64,000 nucleotides of DNA. It comes from Vibrio mimicus. Lineage in GTDB: Bacteria > Pseudomonadota > Gammaproteobacteria > Enterobacterales > Vibrionaceae. Positions 47,930 through 56,721 of this stretch are shown piece by piece (within the stretch, counting starts at the first letter, position 1; each line of letters opens with the position of its first letter). The notes under the pieces were generated by a model. That model was not told the origin of the DNA. It worked only from the letters and a program-made list of their open reading frames with translations, and ran no database searches. The translations under genes were made by a program, and so were the position numbers. The stretch spans positions 2,341,501-2,405,500 of the forward strand of contig NZ_CP077426.1 in assembly GCF_019048845.1 (NCBI RefSeq), read 5' to 3'.

Positions 47930-48241
47930 CTATTGGCACGCCTTGTCGATTTGCAGGATCACCGCGATTACTGCTTGGTGATGGGGTTGTGTTTTCCACA
48001 CTTCCGAAAAATAAGGCTCCAACGCAAAACCACGCGGTACCGCATTTTGGGCGATCGCCTGTTTCATCTTGGGCAGAAAAATCCACTGCAGCCACTCATG
48101 GGGTAAAAGAGTATCTACCGCAAACGGCTCTTGGCTCGCGAGCGCTTGCGGTGTTGGAGGCGTTGCTTGCCACAATTGCGCAGCACGCAATGTAGACTCT
48201 AATTCATCGAGTAACTTCACCAATGCGGAGTTGAACAGCAT
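47930..48241 (-). CDS. yqcC: YqcC family protein (DUF446)
   Basis: 103-residue helical cytoplasmic protein with PFAVDTLLPHEWLQWIFLPKM at its centre, the conserved patch of the YqcC/DUF446 family. It is almost always cotranscribed with truC. Biochemical role unsettled. Confidence 0.92.
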   Translation of the reverse strand: MLFNSALVKLLDELESTLRAAQLWQATPPTPQALASQEPFAVDTLLPHEWLQWIFLPKMKQAIAQNAVPRGFALEPYFSEVWKTQPHHQAVIAVILQIDKACQ

Positions 48242-48329
48242 AATTCGTCCGGTTTATTTCTACGTTGACCTTGAAAAAGTGCCATAGAGTACCATTTATT
48301 GGAGAAAGAAAGTTAGGATCAATTTCTGC

Positions 48330-49367
48330 ATGGAAACCATTCGTACCCTTACGGCTCTGCTGCAAAATAGCGGCTGCCAGTATCAAATTTTTGATCTCGG
48401 TCGCCGAGTGCAACCGATGGATAGCCGCCAATTTGCTCAAGTAGAATTAGGCCAGCAAGCCTACCCTTTTCCTGTCCAGCGTCATGCACAGTTAGCCATA
48501 GTGTATTGGAATGAACAGCGCCAACCTTGGATCTGGATGCTGAAATTTGCTTTGGATGAACGTGGCCTATTGCAACAAGCCGATGTGGGGCAATTTATTC
48601 AATATCTGCTCGAAGCGATGGGCAGTCGCCTGAATCAGTCGTTGACCGAAGAGCAGCAACAGAAGCTCGCCAATAATCCCTATACTTTCAAACCCAGTGA
48701 AGACAAGCTCGCGATGCTGCATAGCCAGATCCGCGCGCAGCTCTCGCTCTCTTGCAGCCAATATTACGAGCACGCTCAGCACTATTTCTCTGGCGGTTTG
48801 GGCTGGGATAAGTGGCACACCGTAGGATTACAGGGTATTACCGATATTTGTGCCCGTTTAGATCAAGAACAAAATGGGGTGTTGATCCGCAAAGCTCTGA
48901 CTCATTTACCTACCCAACCGCTCTACGCCGTGTTGGGAGCATTAGAGCATGTGAGCTTACCGGAAAAACTCGCGGAACGCTTAAGTGAACTTGCTCAAGC
49001 TGAAGTGAAAGCGAGCGATCCGGATCTGTTTTTACTCGCGGCCTTAGTGCGAGCCTTGGCTGGTGCGCCTTCAGAGTTACTTGATGCCACTTGTGATGCC
49101 ATTCTCGCCTCGCCCGCGCTTTGCCACCAAGAAGTGTTAATTGCACTCGCGGGACGCAGCTGGATGAGCTTGCAGAATTCAGGACGTGCACAACGTTTCT
49201 TGATCCGTTTAGCGCAAACTCAAAATCAAGCGCTATTTAACCAGCTCTTTGCGGATGTGGTTATGTTACCTGCGCTGCGTGGAGTGATGCTGCCTTTGCT
49301 GCATGCTAGCCCCTCACCGGAGTTGGCATACGCACTGGAACAGTTGCAACAGATGACGCGAGGATAA
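48330..49367 (+). CDS. DUF3549 family protein
   Basis: 345 residues. The N terminus (METIRTLTALLQNSGCQYQIFDLGRR) and WIWMLKFALDERGLLQ are typical of DUF3549. The C-terminal half is helical and repeat-like. No catalytic motif is visible. It is divergent from yqcC (88-bp shared upstream region) and followed four bases later by a DUF3301 gene, a conserved vibrio pair. Function unknown. Confidence 0.88.
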   Translation: METIRTLTALLQNSGCQYQIFDLGRRVQPMDSRQFAQVELGQQAYPFPVQRHAQLAIVYWNEQRQPWIWMLKFALDERGLLQQADVGQFIQYLLEAMGSRLNQSLTEEQQQKLANNPYTFKPSEDKLAMLHSQIRAQLSLSCSQYYEHAQHYFSGGLGWDKWHTVGLQGITDICARLDQEQNGVLIRKALTHLPTQPLYAVLGALEHVSLPEKLAERLSELAQAEVKASDPDLFLLAALVRALAGAPSELLDATCDAILASPALCHQEVLIALAGRSWMSLQNSGRAQRFLIRLAQTQNQALFNQLFADVVMLPALRGVMLPLLHASPSPELAYALEQLQQMTRG

Positions 49368-49370
49368 CGC

Positions 49371-49673
49371 ATGATTGGCGATTTACTCTTGATACTGGCG
49401 CTCTGTTTTGCCGGATTTCTGTTTTGGCAGCAGCGCCATCAAGCCGAAATCGCTAAACAAGCGATTCAACGTCACTGCGATCAACTTGATTTGCAACTGC
49501 TCAACGTGGCATTCGGCCAGCATAAAGTGAGAACGCCTTCAGGAGGCTGGCGTTGGCACACCATTTATCTCTTTGAGTTTTCGTCACTCGGGGATGATTG
49601 TTATCAAGGCAAGTTAGAAATGCAGGGATTTAGAACAGTACGTTTTGCTCTGCCACCTCATCGGATGGGTTAA
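49371..49673 (+). CDS. DUF3301 small membrane protein
   Basis: 100 residues. One N-terminal membrane helix (LLLILALCFAGFLFWQQ) is followed by a small soluble domain with WRWHTIYLFEFSS, the conserved core of DUF3301. Its last 44 bases overlap the 3' end of the convergent GNAT gene. Confidence 0.9.
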   Translation: MIGDLLLILALCFAGFLFWQQRHQAEIAKQAIQRHCDQLDLQLLNVAFGQHKVRTPSGGWRWHTIYLFEFSSLGDDCYQGKLEMQGFRTVRFALPPHRMG

Positions 49674-50163
49674 GGACATCGGCCGTCCAGACAAACTGGC
49701 TGCAAGGACCAAAAAATTCTTCAATATCGGCACAGTGCTCAAAGCCCAACTTGTGCAAAATGGCTCGTGCCGCTTCATGTTGGGCTTTGATGGTAGCCAC
49801 CACGCGTTGTAAGCCAAAGCGTTGGCACACATTAGGGAAAAAAGCATTCAGTGCTTCACTGGCTAATCCTTGCCCCCAATACGCTTTATCAAATAAGAAG
49901 CCGAGCTCAGCGCGTTCTTCACTCTCAAATTCAATAAATACATGCCCCATGTACTCGCGGTTATAGTTGTCGAGCACCGCCATCGCGTACAACGAATTGT
50001 CGTGCAACACTCGTTGAAAAAGCTGTTTAGCCGCTGCAACCGTGGTCGGACCGTCCATCTGTGAACGGTTTTTAGCGCAGTAATTGAGTACAAGAAAATT
50101 AGACTCTAACGCCTCGGTGTAAGGGATAAGTAGCGTTCTTCGCGTCGCTATGGTCACGGACAT
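49630..50163 (-). CDS. GNAT-family N-acetyltransferase (RimJ/RimL-like)
   Basis: 177 residues from the ATG at 50163 (MSVTIATRRTLLIPYTEAL); the longer frame reads through a hairpin. The acetyl-CoA-binding region is LGFLFDKAYWGQGLASEALNAF, followed by VVATIKAQHEAARAILHKLGFE. The substrate is not inferable: RimL-like proteins acetylate proteins, antibiotics or small amines. The convergent overlap with the DUF3301 gene is 44 bases. Confidence 0.87.
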   Translation of the reverse strand: MSVTIATRRTLLIPYTEALESNFLVLNYCAKNRSQMDGPTTVAAAKQLFQRVLHDNSLYAMAVLDNYNREYMGHVFIEFESEERAELGFLFDKAYWGQGLASEALNAFFPNVCQRFGLQRVVATIKAQHEAARAILHKLGFEHCADIEEFFGPCSQFVWTADVLNPSDEVAEQNVLF

Positions 50164-50195
50164 TCCTTGTAGAACAAAATCAATCGAAACTGAAA

Positions 50196-50226
50196 AAGCG
50201 CCTTTCCGTATAAGAAAGGCGCTATT
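50196..50226 (-). terminator. strong intrinsic terminator upstream of the GNAT gene
   Basis: On the minus strand AGCGCCTTTC pairs with GAAAGGCGCT around a short loop and ends in TTTTT. It would stop transcripts arriving from the CsrB-type RNA side. Confidence 0.8.
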
Positions 50227-50399
50227 TATTTTCACTTGAACTCAATCAAGTTACCTCATCATCCCGAATACTCTGTGATGTGAGATATAGCCTAGTGACA
50301 TTGTTATAGTAATTATGTTTCTGAAGAACCTTTTGGCGTACTCATTTTATGGTTGGCCTACAAAGCCTTATTGACGCAGGTTCTAGTGGGAGGATTAAG
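50227..50399. other. unassigned interval between the CsrB-type RNA and the next terminator
   Basis: No credible gene. It contains a small hairpin (ACTTGA/TTCAAGT on the minus strand). It may be a read-through 3' extension of the CsrB-type RNA or a separate short transcript. Confidence 0.4.
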
Positions 50400-50703
50400 G
50401 AAAGCCCCGACACAGAATGTCGGGGCTTAATCTTACTCGCAGCATCCGGCTACTTGAGCGTGCTCCTTGCATCATCCTTAACTGGCTGATCCTTTCAGCG
50501 AACTCCGAGCATCGCCGTCCTAGCGGTGTCCTTGCCATCATCCTGATGGTGTTCCTTCTCACATCCTTAGAGTGTCCTAGTCTTCCTTGCAGCTCACGTC
50601 TCTGTGGGCTAACGCTATCCTTCGCGTTTCCTGCATCCTGCTATGGTTATCCTCACCACTTCTCATCCTGAGAATCACAGTTCCTAGCTCATTTCCTTCG
50701 ACA
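50400..50703 (-). ncRNA. CsrB/CsrC/CsrD-family CsrA-sequestering RNA
   Basis: Read on the minus strand, this region has about 17 AGGA motifs (about 19 GGA) in some 270 nt, many in short hairpin loops. It ends in a perfect 10-bp stem (AAGCCCCGAC/GTCGGGGCTT, 50402-50428). That is the hallmark of RNAs that titrate CsrA. V. cholerae has three such RNAs (CsrB, C, D), and I cannot say which this is. The predicted promoter is TTGTAC-16-TAAATT (50710-50737) with a start near 50703. Only three T follow the terminal stem, so termination may be leaky. Confidence 0.9.
50402..50428 (-). terminator. 3' stem of the CsrB-type RNA
   Basis: Ten-base perfect stem AAGCCCCGAC with a seven-base loop, followed on the minus strand by TTCC, so the T tract is poor. 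Confidence 0.7.
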
Positions 50704-50709
50704 AGGGAT

Positions 50710-50737
50710 AATTTACCCGTTTTGCTTTTTCGTACAA
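50710..50737 (-). promoter_or_regulatory. predicted promoter of the CsrB-type RNA
   Basis: On the minus strand, TTGTAC (50732-50737), 16-base spacer, TAAATT (50710-50715). Confidence 0.6.
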
Positions 50738-50849
50738 GCCACTAAGAGATTTCAGATAGAACAGAGCCGATTGCCAACATAAAATATCTTTAAATTTCAT
50801 AACGATAAATCGATTACATCGTTATTCTCGCATCAATTCACTGCCTTGG

Positions 50850-50878
50850 CTTACACAAGATGTAAGCGATCTCTTACA
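50850..50878. promoter_or_regulatory. VarA (GacA/UvrY) upstream activating box
   Basis: TGTAAG-N6-CTTACA at 50861-50878 is an exact match to the GacA-type palindrome. A third half-site, CTTACA at 50850-50855, forms an overlapping palindrome with a five-base spacer. It is centred about 165 bp upstream of the CsrB-type RNA start, the usual distance for these promoters. Confidence 0.85.
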
Positions 50879-50946
50879 AACCATTGCCCCTTTTGCTCGT
50901 GAGACTTTCTCAGTAAGATGGCGACAAACCCGAAAAAGGAACGATT

Positions 50947-51246
50947 ATGCTGACCAAAGACGTGTCTCAAGAGCTGGAGGAGATCCTCAATAGCCTCAGC
51001 CAGCAAGGCAAAGAGCCTAGCGTCGCGCTAGTCAAAGCTCGCTTAAAAACACCTGTACCTATGCCTGCCATTATTGCCACCATAAAGAGCTGGAAAAGCA
51101 CTCAGCGTATCCCCAAGGTGGAAGTCGCCACCGCCAATACCAGCAACAACCTTGAGCAACGCATTGAAATGTTAGAGCAAACGATTTTACAGCTCACAGC
51201 ACGTATTGAAGCACTCGAAACCACGACGAAAGGAACTCAACGATGA
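50947..51246 (+). CDS. small conserved coiled-coil protein, possible DNA-binding
   Basis: 99 residues. The N-terminal half ([24 protein letters not shown]...[21 protein letters not shown]) looks like a small helical DNA-binding fold of the kind found at the start of KfrA-like proteins. The C-terminal half is a coiled coil ([23 protein letters not shown]). The stop overlaps the start of the DUF188 gene (ATGA). It begins 69 bases after the VarA box. I do not know a function. Confidence 0.78.
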   Translation: MLTKDVSQELEEILNSLSQQGKEPSVALVKARLKTPVPMPAIIATIKSWKSTQRIPKVEVATANTSNNLEQRIEMLEQTILQLTARIEALETTTKGTQR

Positions 51247-51692
51247 AAATTTGGGTCGATGCCGATGCGTGTCCGAAAGTGATCCGTGAAACGCTGATCC
51301 GCGCCGCTGAACGCACTGGTGTGGTGTGTACCTTCGTGGCGAACCACTTAATCCCACTCCCCAAACGCGACAACATTCGCGCGCTGCAAGTCTCTTCTGG
51401 GTTTGATATTGCCGATAACGAAATCGTAAGACGCACTGAAGTGGGTGATTTAGTGATCACCGCGGATATTCCCCTCGCCGATGAAGTGATCAGCAAAGGC
51501 GGTTTGGCATTGAATCCCCGTGGAGAGCTGTACACCAAAGAGACCATCAAAGCGCGCCTGAATATTCGCGATTTTATGGATACCATGCGCGCCAGCGGTA
51601 TTCAAACCGGTGGCCCTGCCGCGCTTTCGCAGACCGAACGCCGCGAATTTGCCAATCATCTGGATCGGATTTTGGCTAAGCGTTCCGCTTAA
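51243..51692 (+). CDS. yaiI: YaiI/YqxD (DUF188, UPF0178) family protein
   Basis: 149 residues with the family start [25 protein letters not shown] and the C-terminal [26 protein letters not shown]-like nuclease fold has been proposed for this family; activity is not established. It is translationally coupled to the preceding coiled-coil gene. Confidence 0.92.
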   Translation: MKIWVDADACPKVIRETLIRAAERTGVVCTFVANHLIPLPKRDNIRALQVSSGFDIADNEIVRRTEVGDLVITADIPLADEVISKGGLALNPRGELYTKETIKARLNIRDFMDTMRASGIQTGGPAALSQTERREFANHLDRILAKRSA

Positions 51693-51721
51693 TTCCTCCA
51701 CAGCCCGAAACCATGTGCGAT

Positions 51722-51752
51722 AAAAAAGCCTGCGATATTCGCAGGCTTTTTC
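51722..51752. terminator. bidirectional terminator between yaiI and the AbgT gene
   Basis: AAAAAGCCTGCGA and CGCAGGCTTTTT around a four-base loop, with A and T tracts on both sides. Confidence 0.92.
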
Positions 51753-51768
51753 GTATTCAGAGCAAACT

Positions 51769-53355
51769 CTATGGTGTGTAGTACGTGGCTGCGCCAGGGC
51801 CAACCGGCAGACCTAACACAAATACCCACACGTAGAACAGTAAGCTCCAACCCACCATAAACACCACTGAATATGGCAACATGGTTGCGATCAGAGTGCC
51901 GATACCGAGGTTTTTCATATAGCGGGTAGCTACCGCTAAAATAAAACCGAAATAGCTCATCATCGGGGTGATGATGTTGGTGACCGAGTCACCGATACGG
52001 TATGCCGCTTGAATCACTTCTGGGGCATAGCCCACCAGCATCAGCATAGGTACGAAAATTGGCGCGGTGACTGCCCATTGCGCAGAGGCAGAACCAATCA
52101 TCAGGTTGATGTAACCACACATCAAAATGAAGGCGAAGAACAGCATTGGGCCAGTCAGTCCGATGTCTTTCAGGAAATCGGCGCCTAATACCGCCAGCAC
52201 TTGGCCAAACTTAGTCCAGTTAAAGAAAGCCACAAACTGTGCTGCAAAGAAGACCAGTACAATATACACGCCCATTGAAGACATGGATTTGGACATCGCA
52301 TCAATCACATCGCGATCGGTTTTCATTGTGCCTACCACGCGGCCATACACATAGCCAGGGATAGCAAAAAACACGAAAATAAACGCCACGATACTCTTTA
52401 AGAATGGCGAACCGGAAACTTGACCATCTGCACCACGCAAAATGCCATCGGTAGGTACAATCGTCCACGCCAATAGTGCACTCACCACTAGCACAGCAAT
52501 CCCCGCATACGCTAGCGCTTTTTTCTCCAGTGTCGTCAACACACCCATTTTGTCTTGGCTGAGATCATCACTGGCTTCTGTGACATCATATTGGCCGAGT
52601 TTAGGCTCAACAATTTTCTCCGTCACCAATGCACCTAAAATCGTGATCACGAAAGTCGATGCGGCCATAAAGTACCAGTTAACTTCAGGACCAACACTAT
52701 AGGTTGGGTCAATCATACGAGCAGCAGTTTCAGTAATGCCCGATAGTAGCGGATCCACCGTACCAATCAGCAAGTTCGCCGAGTAACCACCGGAAACCCC
52801 CGCAAACGCCGCAGCCAGACCCGCTAATGGGTGACGACCTAAAGAATGGAATAGCATTGCAGCGAGTGGAATGAGCACCACATAACCTAATTCAGATGCG
52901 GTGTTAGAGATGATGCCTGCAAACACCACAGTGAAAGTCACCATGCGTTGCGAAGCCCCCATTACCAAACCACGCATCGCTGCAGAGAGCAAGCCTGAGT
53001 GCTCAGCAATCGCGACCCCCAGCATCGCCACCAATACCGTGCCTAAAGGTGCAAAGCCAACAAAGTTTTTCACTAAGTTGGTCACGATCAGCTCAAGTCC
53101 GTCCGCATTAAGTAAGCTAACAACTTGGATCATGCCATCTGCAGCACGACCTTTCGCACCTTCTGGACGTGGGTCAACCACTGATAGCTCGAAGTATCCT
53201 GCGATACCCGAAGCAACCAGTAGTACGACACAAAAAATGGCAAATAAAGTAATGGGATGGGGTAATAGATTCCCCAAATATTCGACACCATCGAGAAAAC
53301 GGGTAATTAAAGGTTTCTTAGGTGCGTTTTGATTTATTGAAGCAGATGAACTCAT
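51769..53355 (-). CDS. AbgT-family transporter
   Basis: 528 residues with about 11-13 membrane helices. AbgT-family stretches are visible: NLLPHPITLFAIFCVVLL near the N terminus, VNFVGFAPLGTVLVAMLGVAIAEHSGLL-like (residues about 92-118), and SASAQWAVTAPIFVPMLM near 425. Members take up p-aminobenzoyl-glutamate or act as drug (sulfonamide) exporters, and sequence alone does not separate these. It is monocistronic. Confidence 0.92.
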   Translation of the reverse strand: MSSSASINQNAPKKPLITRFLDGVEYLGNLLPHPITLFAIFCVVLLVASGIAGYFELSVVDPRPEGAKGRAADGMIQVVSLLNADGLELIVTNLVKNFVGFAPLGTVLVAMLGVAIAEHSGLLSAAMRGLVMGASQRMVTFTVVFAGIISNTASELGYVVLIPLAAMLFHSLGRHPLAGLAAAFAGVSGGYSANLLIGTVDPLLSGITETAARMIDPTYSVGPEVNWYFMAASTFVITILGALVTEKIVEPKLGQYDVTEASDDLSQDKMGVLTTLEKKALAYAGIAVLVVSALLAWTIVPTDGILRGADGQVSGSPFLKSIVAFIFVFFAIPGYVYGRVVGTMKTDRDVIDAMSKSMSSMGVYIVLVFFAAQFVAFFNWTKFGQVLAVLGADFLKDIGLTGPMLFFAFILMCGYINLMIGSASAQWAVTAPIFVPMLMLVGYAPEVIQAAYRIGDSVTNIITPMMSYFGFILAVATRYMKNLGIGTLIATMLPYSVVFMVGWSLLFYVWVFVLGLPVGPGAATYYTP

Positions 53356-53578
53356 CTGTTCCCTCCTTGTCTTGATTCCTATGCATTTGTGACAAAAATG
53401 TCAAAAGCGCGGGAAGAGTACTCGACAAGAAAGGTAAATTAAAAAGCAAAGATGTTACAAAATCTGTCTAAAAGAACAATATTTATCCGAAATTTAAAAA
53501 ATAACCAGATGATCATATCAATGAACAAGCATCTGGTTAGAAAAATATCTCGCTATGAATCGTTTATCCAACAATCAA

Positions 53579-53704
53579 TTAACGCTGAACTGCTTTAAAA
53601 CGAGGGTTAGATTTGCAGATAACGTACAAACGGCCACGGCGTTTGACGATTTGGCAATCTGGATGACGATTTTTTGCGCTTTTTAGTGAACTGAGTACTT
53701 TCAT
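53579..53704 (-). CDS. rpmJ2: RpmJ2 (YkgO), zinc-independent ribosomal protein L36 paralogue
   Basis: 41 residues: [20 protein letters not shown]... ending [11 protein letters not shown]. It is the C-minus L36 type, with only two cysteines instead of the zinc-binding three Cys and one His. It starts at 53704 with a four-base overlap of the rpmE2 stop (ATGA), so the two are translated together. It replaces zinc-binding L36 when zinc is scarce. Confidence 0.95.
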   Translation of the reverse strand: MKVLSSLKSAKNRHPDCQIVKRRGRLYVICKSNPRFKAVQR

Positions 53705-53958
53705 TTGGATTCCTTAGCAAACTGGCCAAAACGACGAGCAAAGTTAGCAACGCGACCTTCTTTCTGCACCACGCGCTGTTTACCGGTATAAAACGGATGA
53801 GACTCAGAAGAAACTTCAATAGTGATATAAGGGTAGGTCTTACCTTCCCACTCAATAATGCGATCGGTTTGCAAAGTCGAACCAACCACAAAGTAGTGAT
53901 CGACGGTCGTATCGTGGAACACCACTTTACGATAATCAGGATGAATGCCTGCTTTCAT
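53701..53958 (-). CDS. rpmE2: RpmE2 (YkgM), zinc-independent ribosomal protein L31 paralogue
   Basis: 85 residues from the ATG at 53958 ([17 protein letters not shown]). It contains no cysteine at all, so it is the C-minus L31 type. It has the typical [12 protein letters not shown] and [11 protein letters not shown] stretches. Displacement of zinc-binding L31 releases ribosomal zinc. It is preceded by a Zur box. Confidence 0.96.
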   Translation of the reverse strand: MKAGIHPDYRKVVFHDTTVDHYFVVGSTLQTDRIIEWEGKTYPYITIEVSSESHPFYTGKQRVVQKEGRVANFARRFGQFAKESK

Positions 53959-53973
53959 CTTAAAACTTAACCT

Positions 53974-53996
53974 CAAATGTTATGTTATAACATATT
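53974..53996. promoter_or_regulatory. Zur box upstream of rpmE2
   Basis: AAATGTTATGTTATAACATAT is a near-perfect palindrome matching the GAAATGTTATA-N-TATAACATTTC Zur consensus. It lies about 16 bases upstream of the rpmE2 ATG, so zinc-loaded Zur should repress rpmE2-rpmJ2. It may also affect the divergent trmO. Confidence 0.88.
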
Positions 53997-54090
53997 AATT
54001 AATAATTATTCTCAAGGTGATTTGCAAGCGATTTTTACGCCTAGCTATGCTATTTTTGCGCTCTCAATACCCATGCTCACAGATAGAAAC

Positions 54091-54786
54091 ATGTATCCCA
54101 TTGAACCCGTTGCCATTATTGAAAGTCCGTACCAAGAAAAATTTGCGGTACCACGACAGCCTTGTTTAGTGCCGAGCGCCACTGCTCGAATCAAACTGTT
54201 GGGGGAATGTAACTGTGCAGAGGCCATTCGCGGTATTGAGCAATTTAGCCACGTGTGGCTGCTATTTTTGTTCGACCAAAACCTCGCCGCAGGTTGGAAA
54301 CCGACCGTGCGCCCTCCTCGTCTCGGTGGGAATGAACGAGTGGGTGTTTTCGCTTCACGTGCCACCTTTCGCCCTAATGGCATCGGCATGTCCGCGGTTG
54401 AATTGCGTGGAGTGAGCAAAGAGGGCGATCAATATTATCTCGAACTCGGTAGCGTTGATTTAGTCAATGGCACACCAATTGTTGATATAAAACCTTACAT
54501 CCCCTACTCCGATTCGATTGCGAATGCACAAGGCGGTTATGCAGAACAAGAGCCCGACCGCATTCGCGTGACATTTGGTGATGCCGCGCTGCAAATACTC
54601 AAAACACATCCTGAAGGTGACATTCGTAGTGCGGTGATCAGCGAAGTGTTAGCGCAAGATCCGCGTCCGGCTTACAAAAAAAACCGCACTGACGACAAGC
54701 TGTATGCGGTGAATTTGTACGATTGGAACGTGAAATTTAGCGTTCGCGATGATGCAATCGTTGTCAACGCAATTGAACCCTTTTGA
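54091..54786 (+). CDS. trmO: TrmO (TsaA/YaeB), tRNA N6-threonylcarbamoyladenosine methyltransferase
   Basis: 231 residues from the ATG at 54091, near the 235 of Escherichia coli; an ATG at 54073 is also possible. The UPF0066 core has PIEPVAIIESPYQEKF, GIEQFSHVWLLFLFDQN and the SAM-binding stretch VFASRATFRPNGIGMSAVEL. It methylates t6A37 in threonine tRNAs. Confidence 0.94.
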   Translation: MYPIEPVAIIESPYQEKFAVPRQPCLVPSATARIKLLGECNCAEAIRGIEQFSHVWLLFLFDQNLAAGWKPTVRPPRLGGNERVGVFASRATFRPNGIGMSAVELRGVSKEGDQYYLELGSVDLVNGTPIVDIKPYIPYSDSIANAQGGYAEQEPDRIRVTFGDAALQILKTHPEGDIRSAVISEVLAQDPRPAYKKNRTDDKLYAVNLYDWNVKFSVRDDAIVVNAIEPF

Positions 54787-54888
54787 CAAAACCATTTGGC
54801 TGATATTATTAGCGCCCAAATTCGCTTTATAACGTTACTCCTATAAATAAAGCGATCCCTTAAACTTTGATAAAACGGATACCATAGA

Positions 54889-56604
54889 ATGCGTACCAGT
54901 AAATATCTTCTTTCTACTTTGAAGGAGACTCCAAACGACGCAGAAGTCGTGAGCCATAAGCTCATGTTACGTGCAGGTATGATCCGTAAGCTGGCTTCAG
55001 GTCTTTATACTTGGCTGCCTACTGGTCTGCGTGTACTGCGTAAAGTCGAAACCATCGTTCGCCAAGAGATCGACAATGCTGGTGCAATCGAAACCTTGAT
55101 GCCGGTGGTGCAGCCGTTTGAATTGTGGGAAGAGACTGGTCGCTCTGAAAAAATGGGGCCTGAGCTACTGCGTTTTACTGACCGTCATGTGCGTCCGTTT
55201 GTATTAAGCCCAACTGCAGAAGAAGTGATCACGGCGCTCGTGCGTAACGAAGTGAACTCTTACAAGCAACTGCCACTGAACCTGTACCAAATCCAAACCA
55301 AATTCCGCGATGAGCGTCGTCCACGTTTTGGGGTGATGCGTGCGCGTGAATTCTCAATGATGGATGCTTACAGCTTCGACATCGATAAAGACGGCCTGCA
55401 AAAATCTTATGATGCAATGCACGCAGCTTACTGCAAAGCTTTCGATCGTATGGGTCTGGATTACCGTCCAGTGCTAGCAGACAGCGGTGCGATTGGTGGT
55501 AACGGTTCACAAGAGTTCCACGTTCTGGCAGAAAGCGGCGAAGATCTGATTGTATTCTCAACCGAATCAGACTATGCAGCGAACATCGAAAAAGCAGAAG
55601 CACTGGCACCCGCAACTGAAGCGGCTGCGCCAACTCAGGAAATGACGCTTGTTGATACACCAAACGCGAAAACCATCGCGGAATTGGTTGAGCAACACGG
55701 TCTGCCTATCGAAAAAACCGTAAAGACCCTGTTTGTGAAAGCCTCTGATGCGATTGATGCACCTATCGTTGCGCTGATCATTCGTGGTGATCATGAACTG
55801 AACGAAATCAAAGCAGAAAACCTGCCAGAAGTAGCATCGCCACTGGAAATGGCAAACGAAGAAGAGATTCGTGCCCTGATCGGTGCTGGCCCGGGTTCAT
55901 TAGGTCCTGTTGGTCTGAAACTGCCATTCATTGTTGACCGTACCGTTGCAGTGATGAGCGATTTCGGTGCTGGCGCGAACATCGACGGTAAACACTACTT
56001 CGGTATCAACTGGGGTCGTGACGTTGAACTCGGCAAAGTCGAAGATCTGCGTAACGTAGTAGAAGGCGATCCAAGCCCATGTGGCAAAGGTACTCTGATG
56101 CTAAAACGTGGTATTGAAGTCGGTCACATCTTCCAATTGGGTACCAACTACTCTGAAAAGATGAACTGTGGCGTACTCGATTCAAACGGTAAAAATGTCA
56201 TCCTTGAGATGGGTTGCTACGGTATCGGTGTTTCTCGCGTAGTGGCTGCTGCCATCGAACAAAACCATGACGATTACGGCATCATCTGGCCAGATGCGCT
56301 AGCGCCTTTCCAAGTGGCTATTGTGCCGATGAACATGCACAAATCTGAGCGCGTTCAGGAAGCAGCAGAGAAGCTGTACGCAGAGTTGACTGCGGCAGGC
56401 ATCGAAGTGCTGTTTGATGATCGTAAAGAGCGTCCGGGCGTGATGTTCTCGGATATGGAGCTAATCGGCGTGCCACACACCATTATCATTGGTGATCGCA
56501 GCATGGACGAAGGCCACTTCGAATACAAAAATCGCCGTCAAGGTGAGAAAGAAGCAGTGGCAATGGAGTCAATCATCGACTTTATCCAAGCCAAACTGGC
56601 CTAA
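54889..56604 (+). CDS. proS: ProS, prolyl-tRNA synthetase
   Basis: 571 residues of bacterial-type class II enzyme. Motif 1 and motif 2 regions ([27 protein letters not shown]) are followed by an inserted YbaK-like editing domain at about 225-400. Motif 3 is [16 protein letters not shown] and the anticodon-binding domain is at the C terminus. It charges tRNA-Pro and edits Ala-tRNA-Pro. A terminator follows. Confidence 0.97.
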   Translation: MRTSKYLLSTLKETPNDAEVVSHKLMLRAGMIRKLASGLYTWLPTGLRVLRKVETIVRQEIDNAGAIETLMPVVQPFELWEETGRSEKMGPELLRFTDRHVRPFVLSPTAEEVITALVRNEVNSYKQLPLNLYQIQTKFRDERRPRFGVMRAREFSMMDAYSFDIDKDGLQKSYDAMHAAYCKAFDRMGLDYRPVLADSGAIGGNGSQEFHVLAESGEDLIVFSTESDYAANIEKAEALAPATEAAAPTQEMTLVDTPNAKTIAELVEQHGLPIEKTVKTLFVKASDAIDAPIVALIIRGDHELNEIKAENLPEVASPLEMANEEEIRALIGAGPGSLGPVGLKLPFIVDRTVAVMSDFGAGANIDGKHYFGINWGRDVELGKVEDLRNVVEGDPSPCGKGTLMLKRGIEVGHIFQLGTNYSEKMNCGVLDSNGKNVILEMGCYGIGVSRVVAAAIEQNHDDYGIIWPDALAPFQVAIVPMNMHKSERVQEAAEKLYAELTAAGIEVLFDDRKERPGVMFSDMELIGVPHTIIIGDRSMDEGHFEYKNRRQGEKEAVAMESIIDFIQAKLA

Positions 56605-56625
56605 TTTTCGGTCACATTCGCTTAC

Positions 56626-56653
56626 AAAGGCTGCCCTCTGGCAGCCTTTTTTA
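56626..56653 (+). terminator. terminator after proS
   Basis: AAAGGCTGC and GCAGCCTTTTTT around a six-base loop. Confidence 0.92.
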
Positions 56654-56721
56654 TTGCCCGCCATTAATACTAGATTCATTTTTCTCCCCCTACACTGAGT
56701 CAAAACCAGAGGAGATAAGCC

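Noticed and set aside
50320..50350. ten-codon frame (MSTPKGSSET) on the minus strand between the CsrB-type RNA and the next terminator
   Set aside because: No ribosome site and too short to support without expression data.
50417..50671. 84-residue open frame on the plus strand
   Set aside because: It is antisense to the CsrB-type RNA. Its Leu/Pro/Ser-rich translation comes from the repeated TCCT motif, and it has no ribosome site.
55229..55663. 144-residue frame antisense to proS
   Set aside because: It is a shadow of proS; no independent support.
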